A DNA stretch of 6,314 bases from Desulfatibacillaceae bacterium (GCA_030018745.1 JASEHB010000157.1:1-6314), one strand, 5' to 3'; shown: positions 1-5,993, counted from the first letter of the stretch. Made by a program: numbers and translations. Notes: generated by a model from the letters alone, not told the origin.

Positions 1-321
1 CCATATGGAGCAGGAAACCCATATCATCCCAATAGCGTTAATAATCCTTATGGGCGCTATGGTAGCCCGTACAGCTCAAATTCCGTAAACAACCCATACG
101 CAACTGATACGCCAAAACTATATGACAGCCGAGGAAATTATCGTGGGAAATTAAGTAACAACCCTTATGACCCTGACTCGATATCAAATCCATATAGCCA
201 ATATGGCAACCCCTATTCGCCTGATAGCATTAATAATCCCTATGGCGCTGGCAATCCGTATTCATCAGATAGTCCTACCAATCCTTACGGGTCGGGTTGG
301 AAGATTATAGGAGATGATTAA
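1..321 (+). CDS. C-terminal 106 residues of an NPY-repeat tail protein (5' end outside window)
   Basis: Frame 1 is open from the first base to a TAA at 319-321, with no start codon that fits, so the gene begins upstream of the window. The visible part is almost entirely low-complexity repeats: Asn-Pro-Tyr occurs nine times (Tyr at residues 8, 17, 33, 56, 65, 72, 81, 87 and 96 of the fragment). The copies are joined by short Asp/Asn/Ser/Gly linkers such as SPDSINNPYGAGNPY. A non-repeat insert, KLYDSRGNYRGKL, sits at residues 39-51, and the protein ends GSGWKIIGDD. From memory, this tail pattern occurs at the C-terminus of otherwise unrelated bacterial hypothetical proteins; I know of no proven function and cannot name the N-terminal domain. 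The codons are AT-richer (about 43% GC in the first 60 bases) than the other genes here, which may indicate recent acquisition. Confidence 0.75.
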   Translation, partial: PYGAGNPYHPNSVNNPYGRYGSPYSSNSVNNPYATDTPKLYDSRGNYRGKLSNNPYDPDSISNPYSQYGNPYSPDSINNPYGAGNPYSSDSPTNPYGSGWKIIGDD

Positions 322-453
322 AAATTAACTTACTGCAATCGAAACAAAAGAGCCAAATGCTGGGATAGAAAATCCGGCAAGTAGGTCTGGTGGCTCCTGC
401 ACAACGGCCCCCCCAAAATCTCTTTTCCCCTCTTTTTTCTTCTTTTTTGCCTG
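322..453. other. Intergenic gap with pyrimidine-rich tract between two converging genes
   Basis: This 132-base gap separates the plus-strand NPY-tail gene from the end of minus-strand yedF. A widely spaced inverted repeat (GAGCCA at 350-355, TGGCTC at 391-396) is present. A strand-biased C/T tract fills roughly 419-449. A run of seven C at 408-414 precedes it. The T-rich tract after the GAGCCA/TGGCTC pair could help end plus-strand transcription, but the stem is only six pairs with a 35-base loop. I do not call it a terminator. Confidence 0.4.
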
Positions 454-1053
454 TTACAGGCTTATCACCTTATCTGCAAGCTGCATGGAGGTTATGATAT
501 CGAGCATATTGGTGGTCTGGCCTACCTGTTTTTTATCCATGAGGTCAAAGTGGGTGAGGCAGGTGCCGCAGACAAGGATGGAAATGCCGCTGTCTGCCAG
601 TTTTTGCAGGTCTTCAAGAACAGGCGAGCCGGTTGTGGCAAGCTTCACGCCGTTATTTACCAGCACCAGCCGCCAGAGGTCCGGCCCCATTTCGTTTACT
701 GTTTTTATAAAGCTTATCAGAAGTTTTCTGCCAAGCTCGTCATCGCCAAAGCCTATGCGGTCTGTGGGGCAGAAGATGAGGATTTTTGAGGCTTTTTCGG
801 CGCCTGTTGCTTGGGCGGGTTGGGCTTTTGGGGCTTTTTGGCTGCCCGGCCTGCCTGTGATTTCAAAGCTGCCTTCCTGCTGGCTCACTTCAACCTCATA
901 GCCCTGCAAGGCAAGGAAGCGGCTCACATTCTCCTTTGCTGCAAGGTTATCCACAATAAGTGTTACGGGGCCTGCATCGGCGGATTCTGTTGCCTGTTTT
1001 GCCATAAGCACGGGCCTGGGGCAGGCCAGCCCTGTGCAGTCTATTTTCTGCAT
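454..1053 (-). CDS. yedF: YedF-family sulfurtransferase-like selenium metabolism protein (TusA-like + DsrE-like domains)
   Basis: A 199-residue protein made of two small sulfur-handling domains. Residues 1-68 are a TusA/SirA-like domain starting MQKIDCTGLACPRPV, with the family CPxP motif at C11-P14; that Cys carries persulfide in TusA relatives. An Ala/Pro/Gln-rich linker (69-88) leads to a DsrE-like domain (89-199), which contains FGDDELG and a CGTC pair (C162, C165). This order matches the YedF family that co-occurs with selenium metabolism (SelD users); the exact reaction is not established. I chose the ATG at 1053 because AAGGGG lies 6 bases before it and the homologous sequence begins there. 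The reading frame itself continues upstream to 1101. No selD, selA or selenoprotein gene is in view. The gene runs divergently from the DUF169 gene. Confidence 0.88.
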   Translation of the reverse strand: MQKIDCTGLACPRPVLMAKQATESADAGPVTLIVDNLAAKENVSRFLALQGYEVEVSQQEGSFEITGRPGSQKAPKAQPAQATGAEKASKILIFCPTDRIGFGDDELGRKLLISFIKTVNEMGPDLWRLVLVNNGVKLATTGSPVLEDLQKLADSGISILVCGTCLTHFDLMDKKQVGQTTNMLDIITSMQLADKVISL

Positions 1054-1096
1054 GGTTTTCCCCTTTGGCAAAAGCCCTTTGTTTTTGCAAACCATT

Positions 1097-1126
1097 ATCA
1101 TAAAAGCCTGGTTTTTAAAGCGCCAA
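1097..1126 (-). promoter_or_regulatory. Candidate sigma70-type promoter for yedF
   Basis: On the minus strand, TTGGCG (1126-1121) is followed after 18 bases by TATGAT (1102-1097). That is 4 of 6 and 5 of 6 matches to consensus. It would give a leader of roughly 35-40 bases before the yedF ATG at 1053. It is the best match found by eye in the divergent gap. Confidence 0.35.
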
Positions 1127-1128
1127 GC

Positions 1129-1158
1129 TTGAATTTTAAAGCTATCCCTTGTTAGGAT
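1129..1158 (+). promoter_or_regulatory. Weak candidate promoter for the DUF169 gene
   Basis: TTGAAT (1129-1134), an 18-base spacer, and TAGGAT (1153-1158) each match consensus at 4 of 6 positions. The site abuts the yedF promoter candidate back to back. Transcription would start near 1165, placing both inverted repeats (1180-1227) in the leader. Confidence 0.25.
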
Positions 1159-1179
1159 GGAAAGTCAAAGAGATGTTTT

Positions 1180-1203
1180 CTATGGCAAATATGCCTGCCA
1201 TAG
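1180..1203. promoter_or_regulatory. Perfect 8-bp inverted repeat with 8-base spacer, possible operator or leader hairpin
   Basis: CTATGGCA (1180-1187) and TGCCATAG (1196-1203) are exact reverse complements separated by AATATGCC. The dyad lies 76 bases upstream of the DUF169 start and just downstream of that gene's promoter candidate. This is where a repressor site or an RNA hairpin would act. No regulator gene is in the window. Confidence 0.45.
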
Positions 1204-1204
1204 A

Positions 1205-1227
1205 CCGGCCTTTGCGTAAGGGGCCGG
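1205..1227 (+). promoter_or_regulatory. GC-rich hairpin in the DUF169 leader
   Basis: CCGGCC (1205-1210) pairs with GGCCGG (1222-1227) across an 11-base loop and is followed by ATTTTA. It sits one base after the preceding dyad, so the leader would carry two hairpins in tandem. The U stretch is short, so termination or attenuation is only a possibility. Confidence 0.35.
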
Positions 1228-1278
1228 ATTTTATGCAAAAGGCGGGTATGCGCCTGCTGACCAAAAAAGGAGAAAGAT

Positions 1279-2103
1279 ATGAAAAGCCGCATTGCCAGGG
1301 CTATTGGCCTGGAGTTTTCGCCGGTGGCGGTATCGTGGACAGACAAGATGCCCCAGGATGCAAAGCAGTTCAAAAAGGGCAGGTTCGGGTGTGTGATGTT
1401 CATGCTGGCGGCTGCTGCGCGGGGCAAGACAGCCGTGTTCGACCGGGAAACCTACGGGTGCTACGGCGGAGGCGTGGGGCTTGGCTTTGGCAACACCTAC
1501 AAGGCTTTTCCAGGCGGCGAGGAGGGCTTTTGCCGCTTCCTTTCAACCGGCAACAAAGGCTCGGCCCAGGGCGAGCAGATTGCCGAGCAGCTTAAACCTT
1601 TTGTGCGCCAGGAGTTTTACGATGATTTTATGCTGGGCGAGCGCTACCTTAAAAGCCCGCAGCTTGTGGAAAAGTTCATCCAAAACCTGCCCATAACCGA
1701 TGTGCCGCAGAAATATGCTGTTTTTCAGCCCCTCTCCGCTGTGGATGAAAAGGAAAATCCGCCGGATATTGTGGCTTTTCTGGCAGACATGGATCAGCTT
1801 GCAGCCCTTGTGATTTTTGCCAACCACAGCCGCCAGACAAACGACAATGTGACAATTCCCTGGGCAGCAGGCTGTCAGACCCTTGCCCTTTATCCCTTGC
1901 AGGAATCCCGCTCAAAAAACCCCAGGGCTGTTGTGGGCCTAACCGATATTTCCGCACGGCTTTATGTGAAAAGGGCGCTCAAAAGGGACCTGATGAGCTT
2001 TGCCGCGCCCTTTGCCCTGTTTAAGGAAATGGAGGAAAATCTGGACAACAGCTTTGTGGAGAGAACCACCTGGAAAGAGCTTGTGGCTTTAAAAAAGGGA
2101 TGA
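1279..2103 (+). CDS. DUF169 domain-containing protein of unknown function
   Basis: A 274-residue soluble protein that I recognise as the DUF169 family (COG2043), common in anaerobic bacteria and archaea and without an established activity. Supporting features are the N-terminal LEFSPVAVSW, the segment RFGCVMFMLAAAARGKTAVF (35-54), the Cys-Gly-rich motif YGCYGGGVGLGF (59-70), and the C-terminal IPWAAGCQ (193-200). Cys occurs at 38, 61, 85 and 199; C61 and C199 lie in the motifs that look conserved, so a metal or thiol role is conceivable but unproven. There is no signal peptide or membrane helix. AAGGAG at 1267-1272 lies 6 bases before the ATG, which fixes the start. The gene is a single transcription unit, divergent from yedF and convergent with the AI-2E-family gene. 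Its stop codon is 56 bases from that gene's stop. Confidence 0.85.
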   Translation: MKSRIARAIGLEFSPVAVSWTDKMPQDAKQFKKGRFGCVMFMLAAAARGKTAVFDRETYGCYGGGVGLGFGNTYKAFPGGEEGFCRFLSTGNKGSAQGEQIAEQLKPFVRQEFYDDFMLGERYLKSPQLVEKFIQNLPITDVPQKYAVFQPLSAVDEKENPPDIVAFLADMDQLAALVIFANHSRQTNDNVTIPWAAGCQTLALYPLQESRSKNPRAVVGLTDISARLYVKRALKRDLMSFAAPFALFKEMEENLDNSFVERTTWKELVALKKG

Positions 2104-2142
2104 CGGCGAGATGGAAAGCCTGGCTGTTGGATTTTGAGGCGC

Positions 2143-2175
2143 AGGCCCTGACAGGGGCTTTACGGCTTTTCTTCT
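2143..2175 (+). terminator. Weak candidate terminator after the DUF169 gene
   Basis: AGGCCC (2143-2148) pairs with GGGCTT (2155-2160) around TGACAG, giving six pairs including one G-U. A broken T-rich stretch follows. It lies in the 56-base convergent gap and runs into the stop codon of the opposing gene. The stem is short and the T run is imperfect. Confidence 0.3.
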
Positions 2176-3266
2176 GCGCCCTGCCCGTCTTCAATTTCCG
2201 GCACCACTATGTTGCGGTAGTTGGCCTTGTAGATTTCGGCCAGGGTAAGAAACAGGGTAACCACCAGGGGGCCGTAGATAACGCCAATAATTCCGAAGAT
2301 TTGCAGGCCGCCAACAATGGCCAGGAATACCAGCAGGGGGTGCATCTGCATTCTGCCCCCCACAAGGCGCGGCTTTAAAATGTATTCCGCAAAGCTGCTT
2401 AAAAGCGCAAAGAAGATGAAAAGGCCTAAAGCTGCGGCCACCCTGCCCTGCACAAAAAGGATGACAGAGGCGGGAACCATGATGGCGCTTATGCCCACTA
2501 TGGGCAAAAAGGCCAGAATGGCCATGACAGCGCCCCAGAGCAAAGGCGAGCCTATGTTCAAAATCCAGAAGGCCACGCCCCCGGCCACGCCCTGCAAAAG
2601 CCCGCAAAATCCGTTGCCGATAAGTATGGCGCCGGACATATCCTTGAATTTTTGTATTATCCTGCGGTCCTGCTCTTCAGGCAAAGGCGAGAGATCCACA
2701 GCGTAGTCGGCAAACTTTGAGCCATCCAGCAAAAAGAAATAGGTCACAAGGAGCATGAAGAAGAAATAAAGCACAAAGCGCAGTATGTTGCCTGCAATGG
2801 CGTTTGCCTGGCTCCACAAAAATCCGCCCACCACACGGCCCGTGTCCTGCAGGGCGCGGTTAATGTCCTCTGTGGAAAAGTGGATGCCGTAGCGCTCGGA
2901 AAAGGCAGTGGTTCTTTCCAGTATGCTGCTTGTGACCAGCAGCTCGCGGATCTGCTGGTCAAAGGCCCTGTCCCGCGCAAGGGTGTAAAGCTCGTAGGCC
3001 TCGTTGGACAAAAGCCCCACAAAGAGCACAATGGGGATGAAAAGCACGAAAAAAACCAGCACGCAGGTTAAAAGCGCGGCTGCCTTGGCGGGCATTTTCT
3101 TTTTAAGGCCCTTGAAAAGGGGCGAAAAAACACCCGTGACCACAAAGGCGATTACAAGAACGGATATGAAAGGCTTGATGAGCCAGCCCAAGAGGCCCAA
3201 GGAAAGGAAAAAAAGGGCAAGGAAAAACCCGAACACAAGCCATGCGTGATTGCGGTGGCGAATCAT
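2160..3266 (-). CDS. AI-2E transporter family (PerM/YhhT-like) integral membrane protein
   Basis: A 368-residue multi-pass membrane protein with the hallmarks of the family formerly called UPF0118. Hydrophobic segments lie near residues 10-31, 34-50, 62-84, 157-182, 216-238, 240-270, 276-296 and 308-340. A soluble stretch (about 85-155) follows the third helix. Family motifs are FLPIVG (253-258), EYILKPRLVGG (294-304), and the glycine-rich C-terminal HPLLVFLAIVGGLQIFGIIG beginning at 309, followed by YGPLV. Members include E. coli TqsA (AI-2 export) and Na+/H+ antiporters of halophiles, so the substrate cannot be read from the name. I prefer the ATG at 3266 because GGAGG lies 4 bases upstream and the extra N-terminal residues look non-conserved. 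The alternative ATG at 3326 would overlap the upstream gene's stop as TGATG and add 20 residues. It is the last gene of a probable three-gene operon. Confidence 0.87.
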   Translation of the reverse strand: MIRHRNHAWLVFGFFLALFFLSLGLLGWLIKPFISVLVIAFVVTGVFSPLFKGLKKKMPAKAAALLTCVLVFFVLFIPIVLFVGLLSNEAYELYTLARDRAFDQQIRELLVTSSILERTTAFSERYGIHFSTEDINRALQDTGRVVGGFLWSQANAIAGNILRFVLYFFFMLLVTYFFLLDGSKFADYAVDLSPLPEEQDRRIIQKFKDMSGAILIGNGFCGLLQGVAGGVAFWILNIGSPLLWGAVMAILAFLPIVGISAIMVPASVILFVQGRVAAALGLFIFFALLSSFAEYILKPRLVGGRMQMHPLLVFLAIVGGLQIFGIIGVIYGPLVVTLFLTLAEIYKANYRNIVVPEIEDGQGAEEKP

Positions 3267-3325
3267 GCTGCCTCCAGGGCCGACCCCTTTTTTGACCGGC
3301 ACGCCTGAATTAAGGCCGCCTTGCA

Positions 3326-4042
3326 TCAACTTCGCAAATGGACTGCTCCGATATCGGGCCTTGTGTAGTAATCATGAATCTGCAAAGCAAACACAAAAGC
3401 TATGCACACAAGGGCTGCAAGGGTGAAACCGGCTGGTACGGCCAGAATGCCCCATCCCCGGTTGGTAAACCCTGCATAAAACACCACCATCAAAATCACC
3501 CAAAGGGCTGCCTGCCACGGCTCTAACAGGCGGCCTATGCGCTTTCCCACAAGGGCCTGCCAGGGGGCTGCAAGGCGTCTTTTGGTGGCCATGCGAACAA
3601 GGAACCTGGCCTCCTGGCCGGTAACCAGATCGTATCCGCCAGCCGGAAGGCTTGCCGCATCCGGCATGAAGCGGCGTTTTTCCTGGCCGCTTTCCGGGTC
3701 ATAAATTATTGTCTTTTGGCTTGGCCTGCCGTTTTCCCAAAAGCTTTTCTGGGCAAGCGCCCCGTCTGGCAGCCAGTCTGCCCAGGGGCCGTGCATTTTC
3801 CCTTCCACAAAAAGGCCCTCGCTCTGCTTGCTGCCGTTTTCCCACCACTTGGTCCAAAGGCCGGTTTTAAGGCCGTTTTCGTAGCTTCCCTGCATCTGGA
3901 GCGCCCCGGAATCATACCAGAAGCTCCAGGGGCCGCTGCGCCTTCCGTCAACAAGCACACCCCTTGCGTAGGGGCGGCCCCATTCCCAAACCCGCAGAGA
4001 AAGGGGCTGATAGATTGTGCGGCTGTACTGGGTTTGCGGCAT
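3326..4042 (-). CDS. MORN-repeat (YwqK-like) protein with C-terminal two-helix membrane anchor
   Basis: A 238-residue protein. Residues about 28-106 hold three to four MORN_2-type repeats of ~23 residues. Examples are GVLVDGRRSGPWSFWYDSGA, GSYENGLKTGLWTKWWENGS and GLFVEGKMHGPWADWLPDGA, with the final partial copy FWENGRP. A basic linker (about 150-172) leads to two hydrophobic segments, 176-192 and 197-221, predicting a membrane-anchored protein. It ends IHDYYTRPDIGAVHLRS. MORN_2 proteins are often labelled YwqK antitoxin; no toxin neighbour is visible, so I do not assign that role. The start at 4042 is the first ATG in frame; its ribosome-binding site is poor (GGAAAA, 12 bases away). The frame stays open to a TTG at 4171, adding 43 residues that look non-conserved. 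Its stop codon lies 59 bases before the preferred start of the downstream AI-2E-family gene, or overlaps the alternative start by one base. Confidence 0.8.
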   Translation of the reverse strand: MPQTQYSRTIYQPLSLRVWEWGRPYARGVLVDGRRSGPWSFWYDSGALQMQGSYENGLKTGLWTKWWENGSKQSEGLFVEGKMHGPWADWLPDGALAQKSFWENGRPSQKTIIYDPESGQEKRRFMPDAASLPAGGYDLVTGQEARFLVRMATKRRLAAPWQALVGKRIGRLLEPWQAALWVILMVVFYAGFTNRGWGILAVPAGFTLAALVCIAFVFALQIHDYYTRPDIGAVHLRS

Positions 4043-4088
4043 GGCTAATTTTTTTCCGGATTGAACAAAGATTGACCAAACAGAGACA

Positions 4089-4119
4089 AAGCCCCCTCCG
4101 CCCTTATGGAAAGGGGCTT
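4089..4119 (-). repeat. Hairpin in the gap between the small membrane protein and MORN genes
   Basis: AAGCCCC (4089-4095) is the exact complement of GGGGCTT (4113-4119). An inner TCC/GGA pair (4097-4099 with 4108-4110) extends the stem. It lies 47 bases before the MORN gene start in the direction of transcription. No clear U tract follows, so it may be an attenuator, an mRNA-processing hairpin or a short dispersed repeat rather than a terminator. It falls inside the TTG-extended reading frame, giving the odd peptide PFHKGGGGF; this is one reason to doubt that extension. Confidence 0.4.
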
Positions 4120-4201
4120 CTGGCTGTTCCTTGACAGGGAAAAGCTCTGCCGGAGGGCATTTTTTTGCCAATCAAAGCCTTTTTGGGCGGCAATAACCGG
4201 G

Positions 4202-4399
4202 TCAGTGATGGGCGCTGCCCTCTATCTCCTTTGGAGCCTCCATGCCCTTTGTTATAAAAAGGACTGCCAGGGCATAGAGAAGAACTTCGTAAACCACCAC
4301 CCAGGTGTAGGTTTCGCCTGTGTATTTGTAGATTATGCCTCCGCCTATGATGGCCGGAACCATTGTGAAAATGAGAACAGCAAGCCTTTGAACCAGCAT
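4202..4399 (-). CDS. Small two-helix membrane protein of unknown function (65 residues)
   Basis: Starts MLVQRLAVLIFTMVPAIIGG and ends KEIEGSAHH. Two hydrophobic stretches, about residues 5-23 and 32-50, are separated by the polar loop YKYTGETY. The charged C-terminus suggests a small inner-membrane protein. The ATG at 4399 is chosen because AAGGAGAG lies just upstream (GGAG 7 bases from ATG); the frame also extends ten codons further to a TTG with no such support. It is the first gene after the promoter candidate at 4446-4474 and is followed, 159 bases on, by the MORN protein gene. I do not recognise a family. It is well supported as a real gene by its ribosome-binding site and composition, but its role is unknown. 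Confidence 0.72.
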   Translation of the reverse strand: MLVQRLAVLIFTMVPAIIGGGIIYKYTGETYTWVVVYEVLLYALAVLFITKGMEAPKEIEGSAHH

Positions 4400-4445
4400 T
4401 TTTCTCTCCTTTGATCTTTTCTGCGGCAAAAAAAACTCAAATTAA

Positions 4446-4474
4446 AACATAAGTAAAACGAACAGTTAAATCAA
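4446..4474 (-). promoter_or_regulatory. Candidate sigma70-type promoter for the small membrane protein/MORN/AI-2E-family cluster
   Basis: On the minus strand, TTGATT (4474-4469), a 17-base spacer and TATGTT (4451-4446) each match consensus at 4 of 6 positions with ideal spacing, in locally AT-rich DNA. The predicted leader is about 40 bases before the ATG at 4399. Confidence 0.45.
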
Positions 4475-4481
4475 TGGGCTT

Positions 4482-4532
4482 TGGGCTTTTGCTCCAAGGG
4501 CTTAATCCGGGCAGATTACCCCTTGAAGCCCA
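4482..4532. repeat. Nested 51-base imperfect palindrome
   Basis: Three arm pairs stack around a six-base loop: TGGGCTT (4482-4488) with AAGCCCA (4526-4532), CAAGGG (4495-4500) with CCCTTG (4520-4525), and TAATC (4503-4507) with GATTA (4514-4518). That is 18 pairs with a six-base bulge and a small internal loop. It lies in the gap downstream of the thiolase and upstream of the promoter candidate for the next gene. It could act as a thiolase terminator structure or as a dispersed palindromic repeat; no T run follows on either strand. Confidence 0.6.
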
Positions 4533-4563
4533 AGGGCCTTTCATCAGCACAAATATGCTTTAG

Positions 4564-4583
4564 CCCTTGAAATTTTTCAAGGG
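4564..4583 (-). terminator. Palindrome just downstream of the thiolase, candidate 3'-end hairpin
   Basis: CCCTTGAAA (4564-4572) and TTTCAAGGG (4575-4583) are exact complements, allowing an 8-bp stem with a four-base loop 31 bases after the thiolase stop. It lacks a following U run, so it may stabilise the mRNA end rather than terminate by itself. The same CCCTTG/CAAGGG word forms the palindrome at 4482-4532. Confidence 0.4.
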
Positions 4584-4613
4584 AAAAGCGCTGTGTGTAT
4601 GCAAACAGCCTGT

Positions 4614-5900
4614 TTATCGCGTCACTATCATGGCCATGCCCATGCCGCCGCCTATGCACATGGAGACAAGGCCTGTGCCGTAGCCCTTGCGCTCCATGAG
4701 GTGCGTCAGGGTCACCATCTGCCGTGCGCCTGTTGCGCCGATGGGGTGCCCCAGCGATATGCCGCTGCCAAGCTCGTTTGGCTTTGTTATGGGGATGTTA
4801 AGATCCCTCATGCAGGCAATGGCCTGGGATGCAAAGGCTTCGTTTAACTCAATGGCCTCGATGTCGTCAATTTCCATGCCTGCAAGGGCAAGCGCCTTGC
4901 GGATGGCAGGCACAGGGCCAAGGCCCATGTAGGCCGGGTCAATGGCAGCCGAGGCAAAGGAGCGGATTTTCACCAGGGGGGTAAGGCCCAGGTCCGCCGC
5001 CTTTTGGGCGCTCATCATCAGCACTGCCGCTGCGCCGTCATTTATGCCCGAAGCATTACCCGCCGTGACTGTGCCTTCTTTGGCAAAAGCAGGGCGCAGC
5101 TTGGCCATTTTCTCCAGGCTGGTATCCATGGGCCGCTCGTCAGTGTCAACAGCCACATCACCCTTTTTCTGCTTCAACACAACAGGGATTATCTCCTTTT
5201 TAAAAAGGCCGTCTGCAATGGCCTTGCGCGCGCGGGTGTGGGAGAGCACGCCAAGCTCGTCCTGTTCCTGGCGGCTTATTTTGTAGGTGTTGGCGATGTT
5301 TTCGGCTGTCATGCCCATGTGATAGCCGTAAAAGATTTCATAAAGGCCGTCAAACACCATTAAATCGGTGATTTCGCCCTTGCCGGTAAGCTCCATGCGG
5401 TGGCCCCAGCGGGCCTTTTGCAGGGCCATGGGCGCATTGGACATGCTCTCCTGGCCGCCTGCCACAACAACATCGGCAGCGCCGGTCATTATGGCCTGGG
5501 CTGCAAGGGCGATTGCTTTAAGGCCCGAAGCGCAGACCTTGTTTATGGTGAAGGCCGGGGTCTGGCGGCACAGGCCTGCCCTTATGGTGGCCTGCCGTGC
5601 GGGATTCTGCCCCTGGCCCGCCTGGAGAACATTGCCCATGATAACTTCATCAATGTTGACAGGGGCCTTGCCTTCATCCCACGAAGAATACTGCTGCTCC
5701 AGCGCAATAAGCCCGGAGTCGGCAATGGCCTGGGGGGCCAGGGCCAGCACCTTATTGTCTGCAACCGGGCGCAGACCTGCCCGGCTCACGGCCTCGCGGA
5801 TGACAAGACTGCCAAGCTCAACTGCCGTAACATCCTTCAGCGAGCCGCCAAAGTTGCCTATGGCTGTGCGCGCTCCGCTCACAATGACTGCTTCTTGCAT
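4614..5900 (-). CDS. Acetyl-CoA acetyltransferase (biosynthetic-type thiolase)
   Basis: A 428-residue thiolase that reversibly condenses two acetyl-CoA to acetoacetyl-CoA, or cleaves 3-ketoacyl-CoA. It is cytoplasmic and expected to be a tetramer. All active-site elements are present: nucleophile C123 in NKVCASGLKA, N353 in ELNEAFASQ, H385 in SLGHPIGATG, and C415 in SMCIGGGMG. NASGINDGAAAV (282-293) is also typical. Compared with the ~393-residue Zoogloea enzyme (C89, N316, H348, C378), the nucleophile is shifted by 34 and the later residues by 37. This places one extra ~34-residue segment, residues about 44-80, before the active-site Cys. I believe related anaerobes have a similar insert but cannot confirm it. 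The ATG at 5900 has AAGGGAG 4 bases upstream. It stands alone: no hydroxyacyl-CoA dehydrogenase or CoA-transferase neighbour is visible. Alternatives such as atoB, phaA or fadA cannot be separated by sequence alone. Confidence 0.93.
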   Translation of the reverse strand: MQEAVIVSGARTAIGNFGGSLKDVTAVELGSLVIREAVSRAGLRPVADNKVLALAPQAIADSGLIALEQQYSSWDEGKAPVNIDEVIMGNVLQAGQGQNPARQATIRAGLCRQTPAFTINKVCASGLKAIALAAQAIMTGAADVVVAGGQESMSNAPMALQKARWGHRMELTGKGEITDLMVFDGLYEIFYGYHMGMTAENIANTYKISRQEQDELGVLSHTRARKAIADGLFKKEIIPVVLKQKKGDVAVDTDERPMDTSLEKMAKLRPAFAKEGTVTAGNASGINDGAAAVLMMSAQKAADLGLTPLVKIRSFASAAIDPAYMGLGPVPAIRKALALAGMEIDDIEAIELNEAFASQAIACMRDLNIPITKPNELGSGISLGHPIGATGARQMVTLTHLMERKGYGTGLVSMCIGGGMGMAMIVTR

Positions 5901-5993
5901 TTTGCTCCCTTTCCATAAAAAAAAATTCGGCCAGCGCCTGCTTTATTTTGAAGTAAAAGGCTTTGGCCCAACAGGGTTTGCCTTGAACGGTTT

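Noticed and set aside
485..1155. Plus-strand open frames of 79-138 codons across yedF
   Set aside because: They lie antisense to a well-matched two-domain protein, have no good ribosome-binding sites and show no recognisable domains.
1149..1595. Plus-strand 148-codon frame overlapping the start of the DUF169 gene
   Set aside because: Its first part crosses the hairpin leader and the rest is an out-of-frame shadow of the DUF169 gene, which has the proper ribosome-binding site.
2160..3266. Reading the AI-2E family name as proof of quorum-signal export
   Set aside because: Family members have varied substrates, including Na+/H+, and no luxS or signalling genes are in view.
3326..4042. Toxin-antitoxin system based on the YwqK-like MORN repeats
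   Set aside because: No toxin-like gene is adjacent; the neighbours are a transporter-family protein and a small membrane protein, and the MORN protein carries a membrane anchor.
4043..4171. N-terminal extension of the MORN protein from a TTG at 4171
   Set aside because: Rare start codon, no clear ribosome-binding site, and it would translate through a hairpin, giving a Gly-rich peptide unlike the family.
5901..5925. Run of nine A/T bases before the thiolase ribosome-binding site as a terminator U tract
   Set aside because: There is no stable GC-rich stem directly upstream in the transcribed direction.
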